Source of the DNA: CADEDH01 sp050330635
GTDB taxonomy: Bacteria > Actinomycetota > Acidimicrobiia > Acidimicrobiales > SZUA-35
Direction: 5' to 3'
Length of the DNA stretch: 64,000 nucleotides
Assembly: GCA_050330635.1 (NCBI GenBank)
Contig: JBHJNQ010000019.1
Location: 26,891-90,890 of the forward strand
Shown: positions 34,703 to 43,864 of the stretch, piece after piece
Numbering within the stretch: the first letter of the stretch is position 1
Layout of the letters: every line of letters starts with the position of its first letter
The notes under the pieces: generated by a model
The model's database searches: none
The model's input: only the letters and a program-made list of their open reading frames with translations
What the model was told of the DNA's origin: nothing
Program-made: the position numbers and the translations under genes

Positions 34703-34856
34703 GTCGGTCGATACCGGTCGACGCCAGCCGCTGTCGATGGTGTTAACTGGTTGCTGACCTCGCCGTCCGAGGCACGGAGGGGCAACCGAACCACCCACTT
34801 GGCGCCGTCGACGACGACTGCGGCGCCACGATGGGGGAGATGCGACGGAGGGAACC

Positions 34857-35393
34857 ATGCACCGACCGGACCGAGCCCGCTCTGGGGGCCTGCCGGCCCT
34901 GCTGGTGGCCATCATCGTGTCGGCAGCCGCCTGCGGAGGCGATGATGCCGAGGGCGTGAGCGCCGGCGGCGAAGGCGATGCCGGCGTCGTCGATGAGGCT
35001 CCCGACGGGGCCGACGAGCTACCGAACGACTGCCCGGCCGGGGGTTGCGTGATCACGATAGAGGGGGCCAAGGCCGGCGACGGTGGCGAGATCCAGCTGA
35101 CCCTCGACGCCAACTACACCCCCGACTTCGAGCGCAACCATATCCACGTGTACTGGGACGTCTACGAAGCTGGCGCTGTCAGTGCCGACTTCCAGAACAA
35201 CGGCTACGACGAGCAGGGTCGCTGGGACCCGACCGACTCGTACCCCCGCTACCTGACCCAGGCCGAGACCTCGGTGGCATCGGCCTTCCGTCAGGGCTCG
35301 ACCACGTTGTGCGTCACCGCCGCCAACTCCGACCACACCGTCATCGACGCCTCCATCGTCGACTGCATGGACGTCGGCGACCTCGTGGGATGA
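34857..35393 (+). CDS. Small secreted lipoprotein of unknown function
   Basis: The 178-residue product has a signal peptide with lipobox SAAAC (Cys26), an acidic linker, and a beta-rich domain beginning CVITIEGAKAGDGGEI. It includes FERNHIHVYWDVYEAGAVSAD and two spaced Cys residues (near positions 61 and 65, and later LCVTAANSDH and IVDCMDVG), possibly disulfide-bonded. I do not recognise the family. Its stop overlaps the start of the giant kinase gene (ATGA), so it may be the extracytoplasmic sensor partner of that kinase. This is inference from coupling. Confidence 0.75.
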   Translation: MHRPDRARSGGLPALLVAIIVSAAACGGDDAEGVSAGGEGDAGVVDEAPDGADELPNDCPAGGCVITIEGAKAGDGGEIQLTLDANYTPDFERNHIHVYWDVYEAGAVSADFQNNGYDEQGRWDPTDSYPRYLTQAETSVASAFRQGSTTLCVTAANSDHTVIDASIVDCMDVGDLVG

Positions 35394-38300
35394 CAGGCGA
35401 CCTCGGCGCCCTGCCGAGCCGTTTCGGGCGCTATGAGGTCCTCGGACTGATCGGTCGCGGGTCCTTCGCCGACGTCGCCCGAGCGTGGGATGATGCCCTC
35501 GCCGCCCATGTCGCCGTCAAGGTCCTCAACGAGGAAGCGGCAGCCGATGAGCTGATCCGTCGTCGCTTCGTGGAGGAGGGGCAGCTGCTCCGCCGGGTCC
35601 GCTCCGACAACGTCGTCGGAGTCCACGACCTCGGCGTGCTCGACGATGGTCGCCCCTACCTGGTGCTCGACTTCGCCGACGGCGGCACCCTCGCCGATCG
35701 ACTGCAAGCGCACGGGGGTCAGGTCGTCGACGCAGAGACCGCGTCCCGCATCGTCGAGGCGCTGGCTGCAGGGATGGAGGCCCTCCACCGGGCCGGGATC
35801 GTCCACCGCGACATCAAACCCGAGAACCTGCTGATCGACACCACGACGACCAGGGCCGACGCCGACGCCGACACGGTGCTCAGCGGCGGTGTGCTCGACC
35901 CGGGCGAGCGGCTCCTCATCGGCGATCTGGGCCTGGCCAAGGACCTGTCGAGCCGCGGTGCCCTTCCCAGCGTCATCGGCGGGTCGGCCCGCTACCAGGC
36001 CCCCGAGCAGCTGCGAGTCGACGGGGAGCTCGGCCCGGCCACCGACGTGTACGCTGCCTCGGCCGTGCTGTGGCTGCTGCTGTCCGGACGCCTCGCCCCC
36101 GAGCCCCACGACGTGTCGTCGGAACTGATCATGTTCACCGCCGGCTGGCAGGGCTTGTTCGCTCCCGCCATGGATATGAACCCGGCGGCGCGGGTCGGCT
36201 CGGCGGTGGCATGGCGATCGGCCGTGCTCGACCGGCTGGCGGCCGAGCCCCGTGCGCTGGCTGATGACACGAGCTCGATGGTGTACGACCGGGCCTGCCC
36301 CTACAAGGGCCTGGCCTCGTTCCAGCCGGAGGACGCCGACCTCTTCTTCGGCCGTGAGGATCTGGTCGACGAGCTGCTTCGACGGCTCCAGATGGCCAGG
36401 GTGCTGGTGGTGGCCGGACCGTCGGGGAGCGGGAAGAGCTCGGTCGTGCGAGCGGGACTACTACCCTCCCTCCGCGCCGGTGCCCTCCCCGGGAGCAACC
36501 GGTGGCGGGTCGAGATGTTCACCCCCGGGCCCGACCCGATCGACGAGCTCCACTACCGGTTGACCCGGGGGTCGGGACGGGCGACCCCGGCGGCCACGTC
36601 GGCAGAACTGGCGAGGGACCCCCGACTGGCCCGCCGACTGCTCGACGATGCCGACCACGACGACGGCTGGGTGCTCTACGTCGACCAGTTCGAGGAGCTG
36701 TTCACGCTGTCCGGGGATGGGGCGACGGCCCAGCTGTTCGTCGACGCCCTGTCGGCCATGGTCGATCCGGCCGACAGCCGGCTCCGGGTCGTGCTGGCGG
36801 TGCGGGCCGACTTCTACGGCCGTTGCGCCCACATCCCGTGGCTGGCAACCCGGATCACCGAGAACCAGGTCCTCGTCGGCCCCATGTCGAACGCCAGCAT
36901 GCGCCGTGCCATCGAGGAACCGGCCCGGCGTCGGGGCCTCCGGCTGGAGCCGGGCCTGGTCGAGACCGTGCTCGACGAGGGAGGCCGCCGGGTGGCATCC
37001 CTTCCCCTCATCTCCCACGCCCTGATGGAGACGTGGGCCAGGCGTGACGGCAACGTACTAACCCTCGAGGGCTTCCGGGCCGCCGGCGGGGTGGCCGGGG
37101 CGATCTCGCGCAGTGCCGACGACCTGGTCGACGAGAAGTTCGACGAACGCCACCAGCGGGCGGCCCGGCGGCTCCTCCTTCGCCTGATCACCCCGGGCGA
37201 GGGGACGGCCGACACCCGGCGCATCCTGAGCCTGGCCGCCCTCGGCGACGACAGTGATGTCGAGGCCATCACCAACGTGGTCGACGAGTTCGTCGCCGCC
37301 CGCCTCCTCACCGTCGACGAGCGCTCCGTCGAGATCGCCCACGAGGCGCTCATCGCCGGCTGGCCCCGGCTGCGCGACTGGGTCGACGCCGAGCGGGAGA
37401 ACCTGCGCTACCGCCAGCGGGTGGGTAGGGCGACCACCGAGTGGATGGCCGCCGGCCGGGATCCCGACCTGCTGTGGCGGGGCACCCCGCTGGCCACCGC
37501 GGTGGAGTGGGCGGCCGAACACGGCGATGACCTCGATGTGACGGAGCGGGAGTTCATCGAACGCGCTGAGTCGGCCCGCATCGCGGCGCGGGCCGAGGAG
37601 GCGAGGAGCCGGGCCCGGGCCCAGCGGTTGCGGCGCCTCGCCACCGCCGCTCTGTCCCTGCTGACGACAGCCTCGATCGTCGCCTCGATCGGTGCCCTGC
37701 TCGCCTTCCAGCGGGCCCAGTCCAACGCCGAAGTGGCGGAACGGCAGTTCGCCAACGCTCTCGGCACCTCGGCCTTCGGTCGGGCCGACGTCGACCCGGC
37801 CCAGGCCCTGCTGCTGGCGGTCGAGAGCATCGAACGCTCCCCCACCCCAGGGGTCGACGCCCGGTCGGGTCTGATCCGGGCCCGGCTGGCCCTGGCCACG
37901 TCCGGCGTGGTTCCCCTCGGCCCGCCGATCGCTACCCCCGGCAGCTTCCAGGTGGCCCTACGACCCGATGGCGCTCTGGCCGCCGTCGCCGACCAGACCG
38001 GCCCCGTCCGCCTGTACGACATCGCCACCGGCGAGCAGATGGGCGACGACCTCGTCCGCCATGAGCGGGGCGCCCGCAGCATGGCCTTCACCGCCGACGG
38101 CAACACCCTCATCACCGCCGCCATCGATGGCCTCGTCCTCGTGTGGGATCTGACCGATCCCGCTGCCGTACCCCCACCCCGGGTCCTGGCCGAAACCGGT
38201 CGTAACTGGGGGCTGGCCCTCTCCCCCGACGACCGGGAGGTGGCGGTGGCCGACGACCGCGGCATCATCCACCGCTTCGACCTGGCAACGGGGGCCGAGG

Positions 38301-39868
38301 GTGAGCCCATGGTGTGGGACGACGAGTTCGGCGTCACCACCGTCGCCTACTCCCCCGACGGGTCGACGCTGGTCGCCGCCAACCGCGAGGGCCGTCTCCT
38401 GGGCTGGGCTCGAGCCACCGACCAGCCCATCTGGGAGGGACCCACGGCACCCGGACCCTATGTGAAGGAGATCCGGTTCAGCCCCAGCGGGGACTGGCTG
38501 GCCGTCGCCGGCGACGGTGACGTGGTCGTCCTCCACGACGCCGCCACCGGCCGGCTGGTGCCCGGCGGCGAGCTGGGTGACCGCCCCGGCACGGGCTCCG
38601 ATGTGACCCGGATCATCGGCGTCGCCTTCCTTCCCGACGGTTCCGGGTTGCTCGGCGGTGACGGCGCCGGCAAGGTCCGGGTCTGGGACCTGTCGGATCT
38701 CTCGGCCGAACCGACGGGAACCGCGGCCGGCCACGGTGGCCGGGTCCGCCACGGAGACCTGAGCGCCGACGGCACCGTCTATGTCACCGTGGGTGACGAC
38801 AAGGGGCTCCGGGCGTGGCGAACGGCGTCGGTGCCCGTGGCGAGCAGGATCGGCGACCTTCCCGGCGGTGCCTTTGGCGCCGCCTTCGCCCCGGATGGCC
38901 GGCGTCTCGCCGTCGGTGACGGCGCAGGATCACTCCACCTCTTCGACCTGCCGGCCGACGGCTGGGCGGCCGGTGAACGTGCAGCCGAGGTGACATCGGT
39001 ACGGGGCCACGAGGGGGCGGTGTTCGACGTCGCCTGGTCGCCCGATGGTACGACCGTGGCCTCGATCGGCGACGACGGGATGGTCGTCTTGTGGAACCCG
39101 GCCGACGCCGCACCCGTCGCCACCTTGGGGCGGCATCGAGGGGCCGGCCGGTCCGTGACGTTCTCCCCCGATGGGGCTCGCCTCGTCTCCTCCGACCAGG
39201 GCGACGAGAACGGCGAGGGCGCGAGCGTCTTGGTGTGGAACGTGGCCGGCCAATCCCTGGCGGCCGAGCTGCCCTCCCACATCCAGGGGGTGCGGACCAC
39301 CGCCTGGTCGGACGACGGGGATCTGTTGGCCACCGCCGACGGTCGTGGTGAGGTCGCGGTCTGGTCGGGTGGTGACCTGTCGGAGATCGCCCGCTGGAGA
39401 AGCACCGAGCAGGTCAATCCCGTGTGGGGCCTGGCCTTCGGCCCCGAAGGTCTGCTGGCCTCGGTCGACTCGTCGGAGAACCTCCGGGTGTGGGACCCCC
39501 GCAGTGGCGAGCAGATCGGCCGCTCCACCGGAGGGCTCGGCACCCACGGGGCCACTGGCGTCGGCTTCGATCGGTCGGGTGAGACGATCGCCGCCGCCAC
39601 CAGGACCGGCGAACTGCACCTGATCGCCTGGCGGCAGGGCATCGACTTGGCCGGCCGGCCGATACCGGCCCACGGTCCGGACGCCGACATCTTCGAACTG
39701 GCCTTCGCCCCCGACGGCGAACGGTTCGTCACCACCGGCACCGACGGGGTGGTGGCCGTGTGGGACATCCTGGTGGTCGACCGGGCCTGCGCTGTGGCCG
39801 CCGAACGGCTCGATCCGGCGATCGCCGAGGACCTGTTCGCCACCGCCGACCCGATCGCCTGCAGGTGA
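35390..39868 (+). CDS. Ser/Thr kinase - STAND NTPase - TM - WD40 signalling protein
   Basis: The 1492-residue protein has four parts. Residues 14-290 are a Hanks-type kinase with all key residues: GRGSFADV loop (22-29), Lys44 in VAVK, HRDIKPEN (139-146), DLG for DFG (179-181), APEQ (204-207). After a hinge, residues 303-700 form a STAND-type NTPase of the nSTAND1 kind: CPYKGLASF, GRE sensor, Walker A GPSGSGKS (343-350), Walker B LYVDQFEELF (429-438). A coiled coil and one membrane helix follow (about 750-772), then a long beta-propeller region of WD40 repeats (850-1485), each with SPDG and VWD/VWN. The WD40 part is therefore likely on the opposite membrane face from the kinase. ATG 35390 is coupled to the lipoprotein. 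Confidence 0.88.
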   Translation: MTGDLGALPSRFGRYEVLGLIGRGSFADVARAWDDALAAHVAVKVLNEEAAADELIRRRFVEEGQLLRRVRSDNVVGVHDLGVLDDGRPYLVLDFADGGTLADRLQAHGGQVVDAETASRIVEALAAGMEALHRAGIVHRDIKPENLLIDTTTTRADADADTVLSGGVLDPGERLLIGDLGLAKDLSSRGALPSVIGGSARYQAPEQLRVDGELGPATDVYAASAVLWLLLSGRLAPEPHDVSSELIMFTAGWQGLFAPAMDMNPAARVGSAVAWRSAVLDRLAAEPRALADDTSSMVYDRACPYKGLASFQPEDADLFFGREDLVDELLRRLQMARVLVVAGPSGSGKSSVVRAGLLPSLRAGALPGSNRWRVEMFTPGPDPIDELHYRLTRGSGRATPAATSAELARDPRLARRLLDDADHDDGWVLYVDQFEELFTLSGDGATAQLFVDALSAMVDPADSRLRVVLAVRADFYGRCAHIPWLATRITENQVLVGPMSNASMRRAIEEPARRRGLRLEPGLVETVLDEGGRRVASLPLISHALMETWARRDGNVLTLEGFRAAGGVAGAISRSADDLVDEKFDERHQRAARRLLLRLITPGEGTADTRRILSLAALGDDSDVEAITNVVDEFVAARLLTVDERSVEIAHEALIAGWPRLRDWVDAERENLRYRQRVGRATTEWMAAGRDPDLLWRGTPLATAVEWAAEHGDDLDVTEREFIERAESARIAARAEEARSRARAQRLRRLATAALSLLTTASIVASIGALLAFQRAQSNAEVAERQFANALGTSAFGRADVDPAQALLLAVESIERSPTPGVDARSGLIRARLALATSGVVPLGPPIATPGSFQVALRPDGALAAVADQTGPVRLYDIATGEQMGDDLVRHERGARSMAFTADGNTLITAAIDGLVLVWDLTDPAAVPPPRVLAETGRNWGLALSPDDREVAVADDRGIIHRFDLATGAEGEPMVWDDEFGVTTVAYSPDGSTLVAANREGRLLGWARATDQPIWEGPTAPGPYVKEIRFSPSGDWLAVAGDGDVVVLHDAATGRLVPGGELGDRPGTGSDVTRIIGVAFLPDGSGLLGGDGAGKVRVWDLSDLSAEPTGTAAGHGGRVRHGDLSADGTVYVTVGDDKGLRAWRTASVPVASRIGDLPGGAFGAAFAPDGRRLAVGDGAGSLHLFDLPADGWAAGERAAEVTSVRGHEGAVFDVAWSPDGTTVASIGDDGMVVLWNPADAAPVATLGRHRGAGRSVTFSPDGARLVSSDQGDENGEGASVLVWNVAGQSLAAELPSHIQGVRTTAWSDDGDLLATADGRGEVAVWSGGDLSEIARWRSTEQVNPVWGLAFGPEGLLASVDSSENLRVWDPRSGEQIGRSTGGLGTHGATGVGFDRSGETIAAATRTGELHLIAWRQGIDLAGRPIPAHGPDADIFELAFAPDGERFVTTGTDGVVAVWDILVVDRACAVAAERLDPAIAEDLFATADPIACR

Positions 39869-39896
39869 GTGACCCCGATACTGGTAGAACGGGGGA

Positions 39897-40901
39897 ATGA
39901 GCGAGCTCGAGTCCGGGGCAGCACCCGTGGTGCTCACGGTTCGTCAACTGGCCCGCCGCCCCATCCACGTCCTGCTGCGGGAGCGGGTGGCGTTCGGCCG
40001 TGACTGCGACGGCTTCCTCCTGGCCGACACCCGAGCCTCGCGCCGCCACGCCGAGTTCCGCCTCGACGGTGGCGACGTCTACGTCGCCGACCTCGGCAGC
40101 TCGAACGGCACGACCTGCAACGGGCAACCGGTCCGGGGGGAACGACGGGTCGGGATCGGCGACGTGATCGGCATCGGCAACTCGGAGATCGTGATCGGCA
40201 CCGCGGTGATGGCGAGGGCCAGCCATCGGGGGGCGTCCGACGTGACCAAGGACCTGACCACCGACCTGGCGTCGGCCGAGCGGCCCCGCTCCTCGATCGT
40301 GCGCCTGACCGAGATGGTGGCGACATCGGATCTGGAGGCGACCCACGAGGTCGCACGGGACCTGGCGGCCAGCGCCGGCGCCGAGGGTACGTTCACGATC
40401 GTCTTCAGCGATATCGAGAGCTCCACCCTCAAGGCGACGGCGATGGGCGACACGGCCTGGTTGCGGGCCCTGGACGTGCACAACGAGCTGCTGCGCAACC
40501 AGCTCCGCCGTCACGGGGGCCGGGAGATCAAGGCCCAGGGCGACGGGTTCATGATGAGCTTCGACAGTGCCCGGCGGGCCGTGTCGTTCGCCATCGACGC
40601 CCAGATCGACGTGACCGCCCGACGACGCCAGGACCCCTCGTGGGACCTACGGATCCGCATCGGGGTCCACACCGGCGAGGCGGTGCGCACACCCGACGGC
40701 GACCTGTTCGGGCGCCATGTGATCATCGCCTCCCGCATCGCCGATCAGGCGTCGGGCGGAGAGATCCTCGTGTCGGCACTCGTGCGGGAGCTCACGACGG
40801 GCAAGGTCGACCTCCACTTCGACCTCGGCCGGACCGTCGACCTCAAGGGCATCGGCCAACAGGTCGTGCACCGGGTCGCCTGGTCGCCGACCCTGACCTG
40901 A
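39897..40901 (+). CDS. FHA domain - class III adenylate/guanylate cyclase
   Basis: The 334-residue protein has an N-terminal FHA domain with GRD (34-36), SRRH (48-51) and GSSNGT (67-72), which binds phosphothreonine. Residues 165-330 form a class III cyclase: FTIVFSDIESST (metal Asp172) and KAQGDGFMMSF (metal Asp216), then HTGEAVRTPDGDLFGRHVIIASRIADQA. Both metal ligands are intact, so catalysis is likely. Purine selectivity cannot be set from this reading. It starts 28 bases after the kinase stop on the same strand and its FHA domain would suit recognition of kinase phosphorylation. No membrane segment. Confidence 0.88.
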   Translation: MSELESGAAPVVLTVRQLARRPIHVLLRERVAFGRDCDGFLLADTRASRRHAEFRLDGGDVYVADLGSSNGTTCNGQPVRGERRVGIGDVIGIGNSEIVIGTAVMARASHRGASDVTKDLTTDLASAERPRSSIVRLTEMVATSDLEATHEVARDLAASAGAEGTFTIVFSDIESSTLKATAMGDTAWLRALDVHNELLRNQLRRHGGREIKAQGDGFMMSFDSARRAVSFAIDAQIDVTARRRQDPSWDLRIRIGVHTGEAVRTPDGDLFGRHVIIASRIADQASGGEILVSALVRELTTGKVDLHFDLGRTVDLKGIGQQVVHRVAWSPTLT

Positions 40902-40911
40902 CCACCCGGCT

Positions 40912-41553
40912 TCACTGGGCCCGCCGGCGGAGCCCGTCCGGGTCGACGACGACGACATAGCCCCGGCCGGTCTCCACGATGCCATCGTCCTTCAGCTGCC
41001 CGAGGACGCTGCTCACCGTGGGCCGGGTGGTCTGCACGAGGGAGGCGATCTCGGCCTGACGGAGGAGGATCGGGCCCCCGTCGAACACGGCGGACAGGCG
41101 CTGCAGCTGCCGGCACACCCGCTTGTCGGCCGCCATCCACGCCGTCTCGGCCAGCTGGTTGGTGAGCCGGTCGACCCTGCTGGCCAGGAGGGCCACGAGG
41201 AATCGGTCGATCTCCGGCTGGCGGCTGCGGAGCTGGGCGAACTGGTCGACGTCGAGCGAGAGGGTCACGGCGGCCCGTAGCGCCTTGACCGTTGCCGAAC
41301 GGACCCCGCCGGGCTGGAGGAGGGCGAGCTCGCCGAAGACGTCACCCGGACCCTCGATCGTCATGCCGACGCGGTCGCCGTCCGGGGTCAGCACATGGAC
41401 CAGGAACCACCCCGACTCGATCACGTGGAACGTGTTGCCGGGATCCCCCTGATGGAAGACCACCTCGTTCCTGTCGAAACGCCGTCGAACCATCGTGCTA
41501 CGTAGCTCGCGTTGATCGCGATCGCTCAAGGCGCAGAAGAAGTCTCGAACCAT
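40912..41553 (-). CDS. Crp/Fnr-family transcription regulator
   Basis: The 213-residue regulator has a cyclic-nucleotide-binding domain with FGELALLQPGGVRSATV, where Glu75, Arg85 and Ser86 match the cAMP phosphate/ribose contacts of Crp (E72, R82, S83), and a C-terminal winged helix LLRQAEIASLVQTTRPTVSSVLGQLKDDGIV. It converges on the FHA-cyclase with only 10 bases between stops, suggesting that the cyclase makes its ligand. I choose ATG 41553 (MVRDFFCALS); an in-frame ATG at 41592 is possible but would add 13 residues of unlike composition. Two candidate operators lie 42-80 bases upstream. Confidence 0.88.
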   Translation of the reverse strand: MVRDFFCALSDRDQRELRSTMVRRRFDRNEVVFHQGDPGNTFHVIESGWFLVHVLTPDGDRVGMTIEGPGDVFGELALLQPGGVRSATVKALRAAVTLSLDVDQFAQLRSRQPEIDRFLVALLASRVDRLTNQLAETAWMAADKRVCRQLQRLSAVFDGGPILLRQAEIASLVQTTRPTVSSVLGQLKDDGIVETGRGYVVVVDPDGLRRRAQ

Positions 41554-41594
41554 CCCCTGACAGTAGATCCTTCGACATCCGATACCGAACACTT

Positions 41595-41606
41595 CGTTAC
41601 GTAACG
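41595..41606 (-). promoter_or_regulatory. Perfect 12-bp palindrome upstream of the Crp/Fnr gene
   Basis: CGTTACGTAACG is a perfect palindrome 42 bases upstream of the chosen start codon of the Crp/Fnr gene. Nearby at 41617-41632 the sequence GTGA-n7-TCAC resembles a Crp half-site pair but with a spacer one base too long. One of these may serve for autoregulation. Confidence 0.4.
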
Positions 41607-41623
41607 GTGGCGACGTTGTGAAG

Positions 41624-41732
41624 GGCGCTCACCGGAACCGGTACGATGTCGTCGCACCGGCCCAGCTGATCGAGCACGCTGATTCCGACACTACCGGTCG
41701 CACCGGTGACGACGACCTTCGCCGTCCGCCAT
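41624..41732 (-). pseudogene. N-terminal remnant of an NAD-dependent epimerase/dehydratase
   Basis: On the minus strand one frame reads AKVVVTGATGSVGISVLDQL followed by GRCDDIVPVPVSAL. This is the GxxGxxG cofactor loop and first helix of extended-SDR epimerases. There is no start codon in that frame, but an ATG GCG one base out of frame precedes it at 41732, as if a base had been gained. The match ends after about 35 codons, just upstream of the Crp/Fnr gene. It is a stub. Confidence 0.55.
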
Positions 41733-41740
41733 CTGGTGCC

Positions 41741-43864
41741 TCATGTCCCGGCATGGACCGTGCCCTTCGACTGGCGGTCCCAGTACCGGAGCCGGCGACA
41801 GGCCTCGACGAACCGGTCGGGGCCGCCGTCGTTGTCGAGGCGGACGAAACCGCCGTCGCGCTTGTCTGCGGTGACCCCTGCGGCCTCCAGCAGCGGCTCG
41901 GCCGCCGCCACGTAGCCCACGAACTTGGCGTGGGCGACGGCGTCGTTGACGAAGTCGAGCGCCGCCGCCGTTCCGGCCAGGGTGGCCGCCCCCTCCTCGG
42001 ACACGACGAGGGCGACGGCGTCGTAGAGCACCGACGGGCCACCGTCGACCCTCTGGTGGGCCGGTGTCCGTTCGCCACCGTCGGGGGTGAACCCCCCCAC
42101 GGTGGGGGCGACGTACTCGAGCAGGGCGCCCTCGTCGCCCAGCGCCGTTCGCAGCCCGTCGAGCACGCCCCCGTCGGCGCCGTCGCTCACCAGGGCTCCC
42201 ACCTTGCGGCCGGAGAACGTCTCGGGGCCGTTGAGGAGGATGCTGAGGGCGGGCGACTCCGGGAGGTCGGTAACGGGTTCCCGGGCCGGGTCGCTGCGGG
42301 GGGGGAGCTCGGCGAGGCCGAGCCCGTCCGCCACCTTGCTTGCCAGGTCGTCGTCGACGTTGCAGAGGTTGGCCACCATCCGAACCCGGATGTCGAGCCG
42401 CTCGACCTTGCTCAGCTCGAAGACGAAGGCGTCGACGATGTGGTGCTGCTCGACCTCGGTCTGGCTCCGGAAGAACTGTCGGGCCTGGCTGTAGTGATCG
42501 GCGAAGCTCTCCGACCGGATCTGGCGCTTCTCGCCCTGCTCCACGGAGGGGAAGGGTGTGTAGCCGCGCTGTGGGTCCTCGCGGGGGCCGCCCTCCTCCC
42601 GGCTCCACGAGTTCGGCTCGTAGTTCGCCCTCGACGTCGGGTTGACCGTGGCCATGTGGCCGTCCTGCTGGAACGTGGCGAACGGACACTTCGGGGCGTT
42701 GACCGGCAGGTGCATGAAGTTGGGGCTGCCGAGGCGCTTGAGCTGGGTGTCGAGGTAGGAGAAATTGCGTCCCTGGAGCAGCGGGTCGTTGGTGAAGTCG
42801 ATGCCGGGCACGACGTTCTGGGTGCAGAACGCCACCTGCTCGGTCTCGGCGAAGAAGTTGTCGACCATCCGGTCGAGAACGAGGCGACCGACCCGCCGGA
42901 CGGGCACCAGCTCCTCGGGGATGATCTTGGTGGCGTCGAGAATGTCGAAGTCGAAGCGGTCGGCGAACTCGTCGTCGAAGAGCTGGAGCCCCAGCTCCCA
43001 CTCGGGCGGGTTGCCCGACTGGATGGCATCCCACAGATCGCGACGGTGGAAGTCGGGATCGGCACCATTGATCTTGAGCGCCTCGTTCCACACGACCGAC
43101 TGCATGCCGGCCTTCGGCTTCCAGTGGAACTTGACGTAGGTGGAGCGGCCCTCGGCGTCGACGAGACGGAAGGTGTGGACCCCGAAGCCCTCCATGAAGC
43201 GAAACGACCGGGGGATGGCCCGGTCGGACATGATCCACATCAGCATGTGTGTCGACTCCGGCATGAGGGAGACGAAGTCCCAGAAGTTGTCGTGCGCCGT
43301 CTGCGCCTGGGGGAAGCCACGGTCGGGTGCCGGCTTGGCGGCGTGGATGAGGTCGGGGAACTTGATGGCGTCCTGGATGAAGAAGACGGGCATGTTGTTC
43401 CCGACCAGATCCCAGTTGCCCTCCTGCGTGTAGAGCTTCACTGCGAAGCCGCGCACGTCGCGGGCGAGGTCGGCGGAACCCTTGTTGCCGGCCACGGTCG
43501 AGAACCGCACGAACGCCGGCGTCCGCTCGCCGGCCCGCTGGAACAGGTCGGCGCGCGTCACATCGGCCAGCGACTCGTAGTTCTCGAAGAAGCCGTGAGC
43601 CCCGTAGCCCCGGGCGTGGACGACCCGCTCAGGGATCCGCTCGTGGTCGAAGTGGAAGATCTTCTCCCGGAAGTGGAAGTCCTCGAGGAGCTGGGGCCCG
43701 CGGTCCCCCACCGTCAGGGTGTTCTGGTCGTCGGCCACCGGCACACCTTGCTGGGTGGTCAGGGTCGGCCGCCCGTTGGCGGTCTGGTGGGTCTCGCCCC
43801 CCTGACCCCGCTCGTAGGTGCCGTCGCCGTGGTCCACGCTGTCGCGTCGATCGTTTGCCATCAT
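41741..43864 (-). CDS. katE: Catalase, large-subunit clade 2 (HPII-like)
   Basis: The 707-residue heme catalase carries distal His83 (VVHARG), FVRFSTVAGNKGSADLARD, Asn156 (WDLVGNN), and the heme ligand Tyr370 in GRNFSYLDTQLKRLG. The C-terminal 150 residues (SGRKVGALVSDGADGGVLDG on) form the flavodoxin-like domain special to large catalases such as E. coli HPII (753 residues). It decomposes hydrogen peroxide. ATG codons at 43864 and 43861 are adjacent (MMAND); the GAGGAG site lies 4 or 7 bases before them. An 8-bp direct repeat CGTCTCGA at 43874-43881 and 43890-43897 overlaps the leader and could be regulatory. Confidence 0.95.
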   Translation of the reverse strand: MMANDRRDSVDHGDGTYERGQGGETHQTANGRPTLTTQQGVPVADDQNTLTVGDRGPQLLEDFHFREKIFHFDHERIPERVVHARGYGAHGFFENYESLADVTRADLFQRAGERTPAFVRFSTVAGNKGSADLARDVRGFAVKLYTQEGNWDLVGNNMPVFFIQDAIKFPDLIHAAKPAPDRGFPQAQTAHDNFWDFVSLMPESTHMLMWIMSDRAIPRSFRFMEGFGVHTFRLVDAEGRSTYVKFHWKPKAGMQSVVWNEALKINGADPDFHRRDLWDAIQSGNPPEWELGLQLFDDEFADRFDFDILDATKIIPEELVPVRRVGRLVLDRMVDNFFAETEQVAFCTQNVVPGIDFTNDPLLQGRNFSYLDTQLKRLGSPNFMHLPVNAPKCPFATFQQDGHMATVNPTSRANYEPNSWSREEGGPREDPQRGYTPFPSVEQGEKRQIRSESFADHYSQARQFFRSQTEVEQHHIVDAFVFELSKVERLDIRVRMVANLCNVDDDLASKVADGLGLAELPPRSDPAREPVTDLPESPALSILLNGPETFSGRKVGALVSDGADGGVLDGLRTALGDEGALLEYVAPTVGGFTPDGGERTPAHQRVDGGPSVLYDAVALVVSEEGAATLAGTAAALDFVNDAVAHAKFVGYVAAAEPLLEAAGVTADKRDGGFVRLDNDGGPDRFVEACRRLRYWDRQSKGTVHAGT

